Shown here: positions 34,885 to 42,317 of the stretch, in pieces
How positions within the stretch are numbered: position 1 is the first letter of the stretch
Layout: every line of letters begins with the position of its first letter
Origin: Muribaculaceae bacterium
GTDB lineage: Bacteria; Bacteroidota; Bacteroidia; Bacteroidales; Muribaculaceae
Assembly: GCA_017547845.1 (NCBI GenBank)
Contig: JAFYNZ010000045.1
Span: 17,630-81,629 of the forward strand
Length of the DNA stretch: 64,000 nt
Reading direction: 5' to 3'
Notes under the pieces: generated by a model
What the model was told of the DNA's origin: nothing
Database searches by the model: none
What the model saw: the letters and a program-made list of their open reading frames with translations, nothing else
Position numbers and translations under genes: made by a program

Positions 34885-35373
34885 ATGGAAATAGCATTAA
34901 TCATCATCGCAGCATTGCTACTGATAATCGGAATCCTCGGATGTGTCATTACGGGACTACCCGGTCCGCCTCTATCATTCGTCGGACTACTATGCCTTCA
35001 ATGGGCAGGCATAGAGATGGGAGTGACACCGCTAATCATCTGGGGTGTAGCGACAGTCATTGTTACAGTCATCGACTTTCTGCTAACGCCATGGATGACC
35101 AAACGCTTTGGCGGCAGCAAAGCTGGCAATTGGGGTGCTATAATCGGACTGCTTGTCGGCTTTCTTTTACCATTCCCTTTCGGTCCACTCGTCTGCCCTT
35201 TCGCCGGAGCATTCATCGGAGAATGGGTGTTCAATCGTAGCAAATCGTCGACTGCCACCAAGGCTGCATTCGGAGCATTTCTGTCCTTCTTTGTAGGCAC
35301 AGGCATCAAACTCTTAGTGTCCATAGGCATGATTGTTCACTCTATAATGGCAGTTATCGAGTGCTATTTTTGA
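34885..35373 (+). CDS. DUF456 family membrane protein
   Basis: 162 residues with about four hydrophobic segments (1-22, 48-66, 88-118, 132-158). The conserved Gly/Pro-rich motifs of the family are present: GCVITGLPGPPLSFVGLL near the N-terminus and GAIIGLLVGFLLPFPFGPLV followed by PFAGAFIGE, which look like a repeated glycine-zipper. Inner-membrane protein of unknown function. It has its own promoter and precedes tgt by 70 bp. Confidence 0.85.
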   Translation: MEIALIIIAALLLIIGILGCVITGLPGPPLSFVGLLCLQWAGIEMGVTPLIIWGVATVIVTVIDFLLTPWMTKRFGGSKAGNWGAIIGLLVGFLLPFPFGPLVCPFAGAFIGEWVFNRSKSSTATKAAFGAFLSFFVGTGIKLLVSIGMIVHSIMAVIECYF

Positions 35374-35403
35374 CAGATTCTGCCGTATGTTGTAAAAATT
35401 CAC

Positions 35404-35411
35404 TAACTTTG
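35404..35411 (+). promoter_or_regulatory. -7 element of tgt
   Basis: TAACTTTG, 32 bp before the tgt ATG and just after the DUF456 stop; no clear TTTG at the -33 distance. Confidence 0.55.
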
Positions 35412-35443
35412 TAGTCTCAAACATTTAGCAGAGACAGATTATC

Positions 35444-36574
35444 ATGGAATATAAGTTGCAAGCCACTGCCCCAAATAGTGAAGCACGTGCCGGTGTCATT
35501 ACTACTGACCACGGCGAAATCCTCACACCTATATTTATGCCGGTCGGCACACTCGGTTCGGTCAAAGGTATTCACACTCGCGAAATTCGCGACGACATCA
35601 AGGCTCAAATCATCCTTGGCAATACATATCACTTGTATCTTCGTCCCGGTACGGATATCCTTGAGAAAGCAGGTGGTCTACACAAATTCAATGGTTGGGA
35701 ACGCCCTATCCTCACCGATAGTGGTGGCTTCCAAGTCTTCTCTCTATCAGGCAATCGCAAACTCAAGGAAGAGGGTGCATATTTCCGCAGTCACATCGAC
35801 GGAAGCAAGCACTTATTCACTCCGGAAGGAGTTGTCGACATCCAACGCTCTATCGGTGCAGACATCATGATGGCACTCGACGAGTGTCCTCCCGGCACAG
35901 CCGACTTCGACTATGCTAAGAAATCACTCGGTTTGACACACCGTTGGCTCAAACGCGGTTGGGATAGATTTAATGCCACAGAAGGCAAATATGGTTATCG
36001 ACAGACATTCTTTCCAATCGTCCAAGGTTGTGTCTATCCTGAGTTGAGACGTGAATCTGCCAAATTCGTGACTGACCTCGGAGCTGAAGGCAATGCTATC
36101 GGTGGTCTTGCAGTAGGTGAACCTACTGAGCAAATGTATGACATGATTGAAGTAGTCAACGAAATCCTCCCTAAAGACAAGCCACGCTATCTCATGGGTG
36201 TCGGCACTCCTGCCAATATCCTTGAAGCTATTGATCGCGGTGTCGACATGATGGACTGCGTAATGCCTACTCGCAACGGTCGTAACGGCATGATTTTCAC
36301 TCGCAACGGCATCATGAACATGCGCAATAAGAAATGGGCTGACGACTTCGCTCCGTTGGACGAAGGTGGTGCAGCATGGGTAGACGAAGTTTACTCAAGA
36401 GCCTACGTTCGTCACTTGTTTGTCACCCAAGAATTACTTGCAATGCAGATTGCATCTATCCACAATCTTGCTTTCTATCTTTGGCTCGTAGGCGAAGCTC
36501 GCAAGCACATCATCGAAGGCGACTTCAAGGCTTGGAAGACAGAAATGGTGCAACGTGTCACTCAACGTCTATAA
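35444..36574 (+). CDS. tgt: tRNA-guanine transglycosylase Tgt without the zinc-site cysteines
   Basis: 376 residues. Exchanges G34 for preQ1 in queuosine-type tRNAs. Visible: TPIFMPVGT, LTDSGGFQVFSL with Asp92, the substrate loop PIVQGCVYPELR, GGLAVGEP, and DCVMPTRNGRNG with the nucleophile region Asp271. The C-terminal zinc site of classical enzymes (CxCxxC before YSRAYLRHL) is absent: residues 307-317 read EGGAAWVDEVY directly before SRAYVRHLF. Only His of that region remains. From memory Bacteroides Tgt is the same here, so this looks lineage-wide. Followed after 16 bp by the LptG-like gene. Confidence 0.95.
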   Translation: MEYKLQATAPNSEARAGVITTDHGEILTPIFMPVGTLGSVKGIHTREIRDDIKAQIILGNTYHLYLRPGTDILEKAGGLHKFNGWERPILTDSGGFQVFSLSGNRKLKEEGAYFRSHIDGSKHLFTPEGVVDIQRSIGADIMMALDECPPGTADFDYAKKSLGLTHRWLKRGWDRFNATEGKYGYRQTFFPIVQGCVYPELRRESAKFVTDLGAEGNAIGGLAVGEPTEQMYDMIEVVNEILPKDKPRYLMGVGTPANILEAIDRGVDMMDCVMPTRNGRNGMIFTRNGIMNMRNKKWADDFAPLDEGGAAWVDEVYSRAYVRHLFVTQELLAMQIASIHNLAFYLWLVGEARKHIIEGDFKAWKTEMVQRVTQRL

Positions 36575-36590
36575 CCATAATACACTCACA

Positions 36591-37916
36591 ATGCGTTGTC
36601 GTATCTGCAACATATTCAAACGTAAAGCAAAAGACATCTCATCTCCGACAATTCAGTCGACAGAAGAGACGTCGGTCATTGATGTGCCTCAAATCACCGA
36701 AGAAGGCATCGGCATAGATGACACAATCATGCCTAATTCGAATATCGAGCAGACAGTCAATCAGGACGCACCATCAGACACCACCGACAACAACAAACCA
36801 AAAGTCGAAAAGACACCTCTCAAGGACAAGGTATTTAGATTCCTCAGACTCAAGAAGCTCGACCAATACATTCTAAAGAAATTTCTCGGCACATATTTCT
36901 TTGCAATCCTGCTGTTTTTGGCAATCGTAGTGATGTTTGACATCAATGAGAAGCTTGATGCGTTCCTAAGTGCACCTCTCAAGGAGACAGTATTCGACTA
37001 CTTCTTCAACTTCCTACCCTACTTTGCCAACCAATTCTCCCCTCTCTTTGTCTTCATATCAGTCATCTTCTTCACCTCAAAGATGGCAGGAAACTCGGAG
37101 ATAATTGCCATTCTATCAAGTGGCGTAAGTTTCCGACGACTACTCCGCCCATACATGATAGGCGCTACAGTCATCGCGGCTATCACATTTGTGATGAGCA
37201 ACTATATTATTCCGCCTACCAATGTCGACCGTATTAACTACACCAACAAATATGTCAAGAACAAAAAGGTGGATATCGGCACCAACATCCAGTTGATGGT
37301 CGAGCCGGGAGTCGTTGCCTACATGGCTCGATACGACGCTCCATCTAAAATGAGCTACCGATTTTCACTTGATAAATTTGAAGGCAAAAAACTTGTGTCG
37401 CGCCTCACTGCCCAATCAGCATCCTACGACACACTCTACAACTGGAAGATACGCGACTATATGATACGCGATTTCAACGGCATGAAAGAAAGCGTGCGAC
37501 GAGGTTCAAGCATGGACACCATCATCCCTATCGAGCCACGCGACTTCATCATATCCAAAAACGACCAAGAGACGCTGACCACACCCGAGCTTACAGAATA
37601 CATCGAGAAGCAACGTATGCGTGGCGTCGCCAACATCAAAGCATTTGAGATTGAGAAAGAGAAGCGCTACGCCAACACTGCAGCCGCATTCATTCTCACC
37701 CTGATCGGTATGGCACTCTCGTCACGCAAAGTCAAAGGAGGTATGGGCATCAACATCGGTATCGGTCTATTACTCAGCTTCAGCTACATCTTATTCTCGA
37801 CCGTTACATCATCGTTTGCCATCTCCGGGGCGACAACACCATTTATCGCAATGTGGATTCCAAACGTCATATACCTAATAATAGGCATAATCCTCTACAA
37901 GCGAGCATCTATGTAA
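36591..37916 (+). CDS. LptG/LptF-type permease (YjgP/YjgQ family)
   Basis: 441 residues from the ATG at 36591; a GTG at 36555 inside tgt is possible but less likely. An unusual hydrophilic N-terminal extension of about 75 residues (Glu/Asp/Thr-rich) precedes the permease: LDQYILKKFLGTYFFAILLF (TM1), two more segments to about residue 200, a periplasmic beta-jellyroll region (about 215-340), and three C-terminal segments with GMALSSRKVKGGMGINIGIG. It is part of the ABC machine that extracts LPS or lipooligosaccharide for transport to the outer membrane. Whether it is the F or G type cannot be decided; Bacteroidota often have both. Confidence 0.87.
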   Translation: MRCRICNIFKRKAKDISSPTIQSTEETSVIDVPQITEEGIGIDDTIMPNSNIEQTVNQDAPSDTTDNNKPKVEKTPLKDKVFRFLRLKKLDQYILKKFLGTYFFAILLFLAIVVMFDINEKLDAFLSAPLKETVFDYFFNFLPYFANQFSPLFVFISVIFFTSKMAGNSEIIAILSSGVSFRRLLRPYMIGATVIAAITFVMSNYIIPPTNVDRINYTNKYVKNKKVDIGTNIQLMVEPGVVAYMARYDAPSKMSYRFSLDKFEGKKLVSRLTAQSASYDTLYNWKIRDYMIRDFNGMKESVRRGSSMDTIIPIEPRDFIISKNDQETLTTPELTEYIEKQRMRGVANIKAFEIEKEKRYANTAAAFILTLIGMALSSRKVKGGMGINIGIGLLLSFSYILFSTVTSSFAISGATTPFIAMWIPNVIYLIIGIILYKRASM

Positions 37917-38078
37917 CTCCCCTATCAGGCATTACAACCTATTATATACACAATCATATAGTAGATATCACCGGGACAATAATGCCGTTAGACGATACAT
38001 GCTACGACTTGCCCACGCACATTCAAAGTGCAAAAAACGATGGTGCTGAGTAAAAATCACAAAAAGGTCGCAAAAAGA
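37917..38078. other. Intergenic region before the ribosomal protein promoter
   Basis: About 160 bp with no supported gene; a 66-codon frame (37853-38053) starts inside the permease gene out of frame and is rejected. Confidence 0.4.
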
Positions 38079-38110
38079 TTTGGTAGATAGCAAAAAAAGT
38101 AGTAACTTTG
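38079..38110 (+). promoter_or_regulatory. Promoter of rpmB-rpmG-DUF4295
   Basis: TTTG at 38079-38082, a 20-bp spacer, TAACTTTG at 38103-38110. The leader to the rpmB ATG is about 115 nt, long enough for ribosomal-protein feedback, though no binding site was recognised. Confidence 0.85.
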
Positions 38111-38232
38111 CACCTGTTTTGTGGCACATCCTGTAAAGTCGCTGAAAATGATGCAGTTAGCGATGATATGAGAACTGAGATGGCGGCCACACAACACTTA
38201 AAGAAATTTAATTCAATAATTAAAAAACAGCC

Positions 38233-38496
38233 ATGTCAAAAATTTGTCAAATCACAGGCAAGACAGCGATGACAGGAAACAATGTTTCTCACTCTAAGCG
38301 TCGCACTAAACGCAAATTCCAAGTGAATTTGTTTACTAAGAAATTCTACTGGGTAGAAGAAGATTTGTGGATTTTGTTGAACGTTTCAGCTAACGGTCTT
38401 CGCACAATCAACAAAATCGGTCTCAATGCAGCTCTTAAGCAAGCAGAAGCAAAGGGATACATCGATTTCAGAGATATCAAAGTATTATCATTTTAA
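38233..38496 (+). CDS. rpmB: 50S ribosomal protein bL28
   Basis: 87 residues. Begins [20 protein letters not shown] (the C-x-x-T-GK motif), [20 protein letters not shown], and ends [19 protein letters not shown]. Basic, as expected. First gene of a three-gene ribosomal cluster, 23 bp before rpmG. Confidence 0.98.
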   Translation: MSKICQITGKTAMTGNNVSHSKRRTKRKFQVNLFTKKFYWVEEDLWILLNVSANGLRTINKIGLNAALKQAEAKGYIDFRDIKVLSF

Positions 38497-38519
38497 TGTA
38501 ATAAACGCAAGGTAAAACT

Positions 38520-38708
38520 ATGGCAAAGAAAGCTAAAGGTAATAGAGTTCAAGTAATCCTTGAGTGCACTGAACACAAGGCAAGCGGTATGCCCGGTACA
38601 TCTCGCTATATTACTACAAAGAATAGAAAGAACACTACCGAGAGAATGGAGTTGAAGAAATACAACCCTATTTTGAAGAAATACACTATTCACAAAGAAA
38701 TTAAATAA
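38520..38708 (+). CDS. rpmG: 50S ribosomal protein bL33
   Basis: 62 residues: [54 protein letters not shown]. Only one Cys is left of the zinc-binding CxxC pairs, so this is the zinc-free (C-) form of L33. It lies between rpmB and the DUF4295 gene with 12 bp to the latter. Confidence 0.97.
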   Translation: MAKKAKGNRVQVILECTEHKASGMPGTSRYITTKNRKNTTERMELKKYNPILKKYTIHKEIK

Positions 38709-38720
38709 TAATACTCAACT

Positions 38721-38870
38721 ATGGCAAAGAAAACCGTCGCATCGTTGCAGAAAGGTGAAGGTCGTACTTATAGCAAGGTGATCATCATGGAGAAATCTCC
38801 TAAGACTGGTGCTTACATCTTCAAAGAGGAAATGGTTCCTAACGATGCAGTGCAAGCAGCACTTAAATAA
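38721..38870 (+). CDS. DUF4295 protein, probable Bacteroidota ribosomal protein (bL38)
   Basis: A 49-residue basic protein: MAKKTVASLQKGEGRTYSKV, then IIMEKSPKTGAYIFKEEMVP and NDAVQAALK. It starts 12 bp after rpmG and shares its transcript. The family is confined to Bacteroidota; structural work on a flavobacterial ribosome described a new 50S protein (bL38) that I believe is this family, which fits the location. A role in the large subunit is therefore likely but rests on recall plus context. Confidence 0.9.
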   Translation: MAKKTVASLQKGEGRTYSKVIIMEKSPKTGAYIFKEEMVPNDAVQAALK

Positions 38871-38900
38871 TAACGCTTACTATATTTATCTCTAATACAC

Positions 38901-38938
38901 GGAAGTCTTGTTCTCAGAGCAAGACTTCTTTCTTTTTA
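38901..38938 (+). terminator. Terminator of the ribosomal protein cluster
   Basis: 9-bp stem GAAGTCTTG (38902-38910) with CAAGACTTC (38920-38928), then TTTCTTTTT. Confidence 0.9.
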
Positions 38939-39012
38939 TGTCTCCCCCACTCAAAACCGACACCTATTGAGCGACAATCAGAAACATATTTTTATCGAAA
39001 AACAACAAAATA

Positions 39013-39044
39013 TTTGCGTTATCAAAATATTTTATCTATCTTTG
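39013..39044 (+). promoter_or_regulatory. Promoter of the DUF2975/XRE pair
   Basis: TTTG at 39013-39016, a 20-bp spacer, TATCTTTG at 39037-39044. Transcription would begin about 39051, which excludes an upstream start at 39014 and fixes the gene start at 39080. Confidence 0.85.
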
Positions 39045-39079
39045 CGACAAATAAATCATATATCTTAATATTTCATCAG

Positions 39080-39751
39080 ATGAAAAAAGTAATCAACATA
39101 TTATGCGTTGCCATTATCAGTGTGATTTTGGCCTCTATTATCTTGCCCACCTACCAGTTTGGCTATTACTTCGGCGCAGGTCTCAACCAAGGTCTGCAGG
39201 CAGTAGAAGGAGACTCATTGTCGGGCAAAACTCTTGAAGAAAACACACCTTTGGCATTGGCGTTCACTCCTTCAATCGAAAAGATTACCAACGCTCCCGA
39301 CTCTCTTCTCGACACCACAAATGGCAACGTTCTCCAATTCACTATCAACAAAGGATCTATCTTCGTACCCAACGAAATGGTCCCACAGTCATATAGCATC
39401 GTCAACTTCATCTGTGGGCTGATAATATTGGCTATCGTAGTAATAACGATAATCAAATTTATCCGACTAATCAACAACATCAATCGCAACAAAGTGTTCG
39501 AACGTTGCAACGTCAAACTACTACGCCAACTCGGAATCCTAATGCTATCGCTCGCATTAGTCAACATCATATCGGGCGTTTATGGAGAAATCATCGTTGC
39601 CAGACTTCCATACGAACTATCAGGTTACACCTATAGTTACTATTGGCAACTTCCATGGGGACACATCCTCATCGGATTGGTTTCACTCCTTATGGCACAA
39701 ATCTGGGCTAAAGGTATCCAAATGAGAGAAGAACAAGAATTGACAATCTAA
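39080..39751 (+). CDS. DUF2975 family membrane protein
   Basis: 223 residues from the ATG at 39080. Four hydrophobic segments: about 2-22, 112-135, 158-178 and 193-212, with a long extracytoplasmic loop between the first and second and FIRLINNINRNKVFERCNVK on the cytoplasmic side, typical of DUF2975. The family is usually paired with a short Cro/CI-type regulator, as here (the XRE gene starts 12 bp downstream). A membrane partner that controls the regulator is inferred; function is not established. Confidence 0.85.
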   Translation: MKKVINILCVAIISVILASIILPTYQFGYYFGAGLNQGLQAVEGDSLSGKTLEENTPLALAFTPSIEKITNAPDSLLDTTNGNVLQFTINKGSIFVPNEMVPQSYSIVNFICGLIILAIVVITIIKFIRLINNINRNKVFERCNVKLLRQLGILMLSLALVNIISGVYGEIIVARLPYELSGYTYSYYWQLPWGHILIGLVSLLMAQIWAKGIQMREEQELTI

Positions 39752-39763
39752 ACTGTTGACATC

Positions 39764-40000
39764 ATGCCAATTATAGTAAACTTAGACGTGATGATGGCTA
39801 AACGAAAGATCTCCCTCGGAGAACTTGCCGAAAGAATGCAAATCACCCCTTCCAACCTCTCAATTCTAAAGACAGGCAAGGCCAAAGCCATCAGATTCTC
39901 AACACTGAATGCAATCTGTCGACAACTTGATTGCCAACCGGGCGACATCCTCGAATATCGTCCTCCTATGCCGGGCGAAGAAGAAGACGACGCCGACTAA
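39764..40000 (+). CDS. Small XRE (Cro/C1-type) transcriptional regulator
   Basis: 78 residues, mostly a helix-turn-helix: VMMAKRKISLGELAERMQIT (helices 1-2), PSNLSILKTGKAKAIRFSTL (recognition helix), NAICRQLDCQPGDILEY (helices 4-5), then an acidic tail EEEDDAD. It matches the YozG/HTH_26 type that accompanies DUF2975 proteins. It likely regulates its own operon; targets unknown. Followed by the M13 peptidase gene after 51 bp. Confidence 0.9.
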   Translation: MPIIVNLDVMMAKRKISLGELAERMQITPSNLSILKTGKAKAIRFSTLNAICRQLDCQPGDILEYRPPMPGEEEDDAD

Positions 40001-40051
40001 CAAATAAGACAACAACAATACTAAACATTAATAATTTAAACTATTTAAAAA

Positions 40052-42097
40052 ATGAAACTATTCAAATCAGCTCTTTTGGCACTCGCTGCACTTTGTGCAG
40101 GCACTTCTGCCAATGCTACAGAGCACATGAAGAGTCTCAACCCGGATTTCTTTGACAAGACTACATCTGCTGGTGAAGACTTCTACAAGCATGTCAACCA
40201 AGGTTGGATGGATGCTAATCCATTGACACCGGAGTATTCACGCTATGGTCAGTTTAACATCCTTACTGACTCAAGCAACAACCGTATCAAAAACATCGTA
40301 CTAAACCTCGCTGCAAGCAACCCTGAAAAGGGCTCTATCGCATACAAAGTAGCAACTATCTATGAGCAAGCTATGGACAGCGTTCGCCGTAACCGCGAAG
40401 GTGCAGAACCTATCAAAGCAGACCTCAAGAAAATTGAAAGCACTACTCACGAAGGCATGAACGACCTTCTTCTTTGGCTCCACGCCAACTATGCAAGCCC
40501 ATTCTTCGGTGCCGGTCCTATGGAAGACCTTGGCAATAGCAAGGTATATGCTATGTACGTATCAAGCGGTGGCATGACTCTCGGTGACCGCGACTATTAT
40601 CTCGCCAACGACTCTCGCAACAAAGAAGTGCGTGAAGCCTATAAGAAACTTATCATCGACAACATGCGTCTCGCCGGCTACTCTAAAAAAGATGCCAACC
40701 GTATCATGAAGAACGTCATGAAGATCGAAACTGCTCTCGCCGACTCTGCTTGGACTCGCGAACAAAGCCGCAACCTCCCTGCAATGTACAACGTGCGCAC
40801 ATTCGCTCAACTCAAAGAGATGTACAACAACATCCCTTGGGATCGTTTCTTCATCGAAACTATGGGTATCGAAAGCCCTGAGACTGTAATCGTAACTGAA
40901 CTCAGCTCTGTGGCTCAAGCCAACAACCTTATCGGCACACTCACAGATCGTGAAATCAAGGACTACTACCTTTGGCAATACGTACGCCAAGCTGCCGGCA
41001 AACTCAGCGACGACTTCGCTGACGCTGCTTTCGAATTCAATAAGGTTATGAGCGGCGTAGCTGCTAAGCAACCTCGTTGGAAACATGCTTTGGCTACAGC
41101 AGAAGGTCTTATGGGTGAAGCTATCGGTCAACTCTATGTTGAAAAATACTTCCCAGAATCATCTAAGCAATACATGCTCGAAATGGTGGAAAACCTCCGC
41201 AATGCACTCGGCAAGCACATCATCGAACTCCCATGGATGAGCAGCGAAACCAAGCTCAAAGCTATCCAAAAGCTTAGCGCATTCACTGTGAAGATCGGTT
41301 ACCCTGACCAATGGAAAGACTACAGCACTATGGAGATCGACCCATCTCTTTCATTCTACGAAAACTGTCACAACGCTTCAATGTGGCACCAAAAAGACCT
41401 CCTCTCTAAGTGGGGCAAGCCGGTAGACAAATCAGAATGGGGCATGACTCCACAAACTGTAAACGCTTACTACAGCCCATTGGCTAACGAAATCGTATTC
41501 CCCGCAGGTATCCTTCAAGCACCATTCTTTGATGCTGAATCAAGCGATGCTGAAAACTATGGTGGTATCGGTGTGGTTATCGGTCACGAAATGATCCACG
41601 GCTTCGACGACCAAGGTTGCAACTTCGACGCAGAAGGCAACATGAAGAACTGGTGGACAGAAGAAGATGCTAAGGCATTCAAAGAGTTGACACAAGTGCT
41701 CGTTGACCAATTCAACGAAGTAGAAATCCTTCCTGGTCTCTTTGCTAACGGTACATACACTCTCGGCGAAAACATCGCTGACCAAGGTGGTCTCCGCGTG
41801 TCAATGACTGCGTTCCTTGACTCTCAAAAGAATAAGGGTGTAGACATCAACAGCGAAGATGCTAAGATTGAAGGCTATACTCCTATCCAAGTGTTCTACA
41901 TGAACTACGCTAACCTTTGGGCACAAAACATCCGTGAAGCTGAAATCCGTTCACTCACATCTGGTGACGTTCACTCACTCGGTATCAACCGCGTTAACGT
42001 AACACTCAAGAACATTCAGCCATTCATCGATGCATTCGGCATCAAAGAAGGCGACAAGATGTTCCGTCCACAAAGCGAACAAGTAATCATCTGGTAA
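40052..42097 (+). CDS. pepO: M13 family metallopeptidase (neprilysin/PepO-like)
   Basis: 681 residues. Signal peptide MKLFKSALLALAALCAGTSANA. The N-terminal cap domain (about 40-430) is followed by the thermolysin-like catalytic domain: NAYYSPLANEIVFPAGILQA, zinc motif HEMIH (512-516) in VIGHEMIHGFDDQG, GENIADQGG with the third zinc ligand Glu, and a C-terminal Trp (QVIIW), as in the family. Exported zinc oligopeptidase. Codon use is strongly biased (AAC, GAC, CTC, CGC), as in highly expressed genes of this window. Confidence 0.95.
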   Translation: MKLFKSALLALAALCAGTSANATEHMKSLNPDFFDKTTSAGEDFYKHVNQGWMDANPLTPEYSRYGQFNILTDSSNNRIKNIVLNLAASNPEKGSIAYKVATIYEQAMDSVRRNREGAEPIKADLKKIESTTHEGMNDLLLWLHANYASPFFGAGPMEDLGNSKVYAMYVSSGGMTLGDRDYYLANDSRNKEVREAYKKLIIDNMRLAGYSKKDANRIMKNVMKIETALADSAWTREQSRNLPAMYNVRTFAQLKEMYNNIPWDRFFIETMGIESPETVIVTELSSVAQANNLIGTLTDREIKDYYLWQYVRQAAGKLSDDFADAAFEFNKVMSGVAAKQPRWKHALATAEGLMGEAIGQLYVEKYFPESSKQYMLEMVENLRNALGKHIIELPWMSSETKLKAIQKLSAFTVKIGYPDQWKDYSTMEIDPSLSFYENCHNASMWHQKDLLSKWGKPVDKSEWGMTPQTVNAYYSPLANEIVFPAGILQAPFFDAESSDAENYGGIGVVIGHEMIHGFDDQGCNFDAEGNMKNWWTEEDAKAFKELTQVLVDQFNEVEILPGLFANGTYTLGENIADQGGLRVSMTAFLDSQKNKGVDINSEDAKIEGYTPIQVFYMNYANLWAQNIREAEIRSLTSGDVHSLGINRVNVTLKNIQPFIDAFGIKEGDKMFRPQSEQVIIW

Positions 42098-42125
42098 TAC
42101 AACACATTCCGGATTGACAATAACG

Positions 42126-42159
42126 ACGAGAGTTCGCTCATCAACGAGCGGATTCTCGT
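42126..42159 (+). terminator. Strong hairpin after the M13 peptidase gene
   Basis: 14-bp stem ACGAGAGTTCGCTC (42126-42139) with GAGCGGATTCTCGT (42146-42159), including wobble pairs, and a 6-nt loop. No T-run follows, so it may protect the mRNA end and not terminate. Confidence 0.55.
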
Positions 42160-42254
42160 TGCTATTATACGCCACATTCAACAACCGATACTCAAGTTTT
42201 GACATTTAAGTATTATTAACCACAATTTATCTCTCAACTCGTATTACTGAAGCA

Positions 42255-42284
42255 TTGAAAATTGCAAATTTTGTTGTACCTTTG
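42255..42284 (+). promoter_or_regulatory. Promoter of lon
   Basis: TTG at 42255-42257, a 19-bp spacer, TACCTTTG at 42277-42284, 33 bp before the lon ATG. Confidence 0.75.
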
Positions 42285-42317
42285 TGAGAATTTTTTGAAA
42301 ATCATTATTAGTACATT

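Noticed and set aside
37853-38053. 66-codon plus frame before rpmB
   Set aside because: Starts inside the permease gene in another frame; no protein features.
40562-41131. 189-codon minus frame inside the M13 peptidase gene
   Set aside because: Shadow produced by strongly biased codon use of the plus gene.
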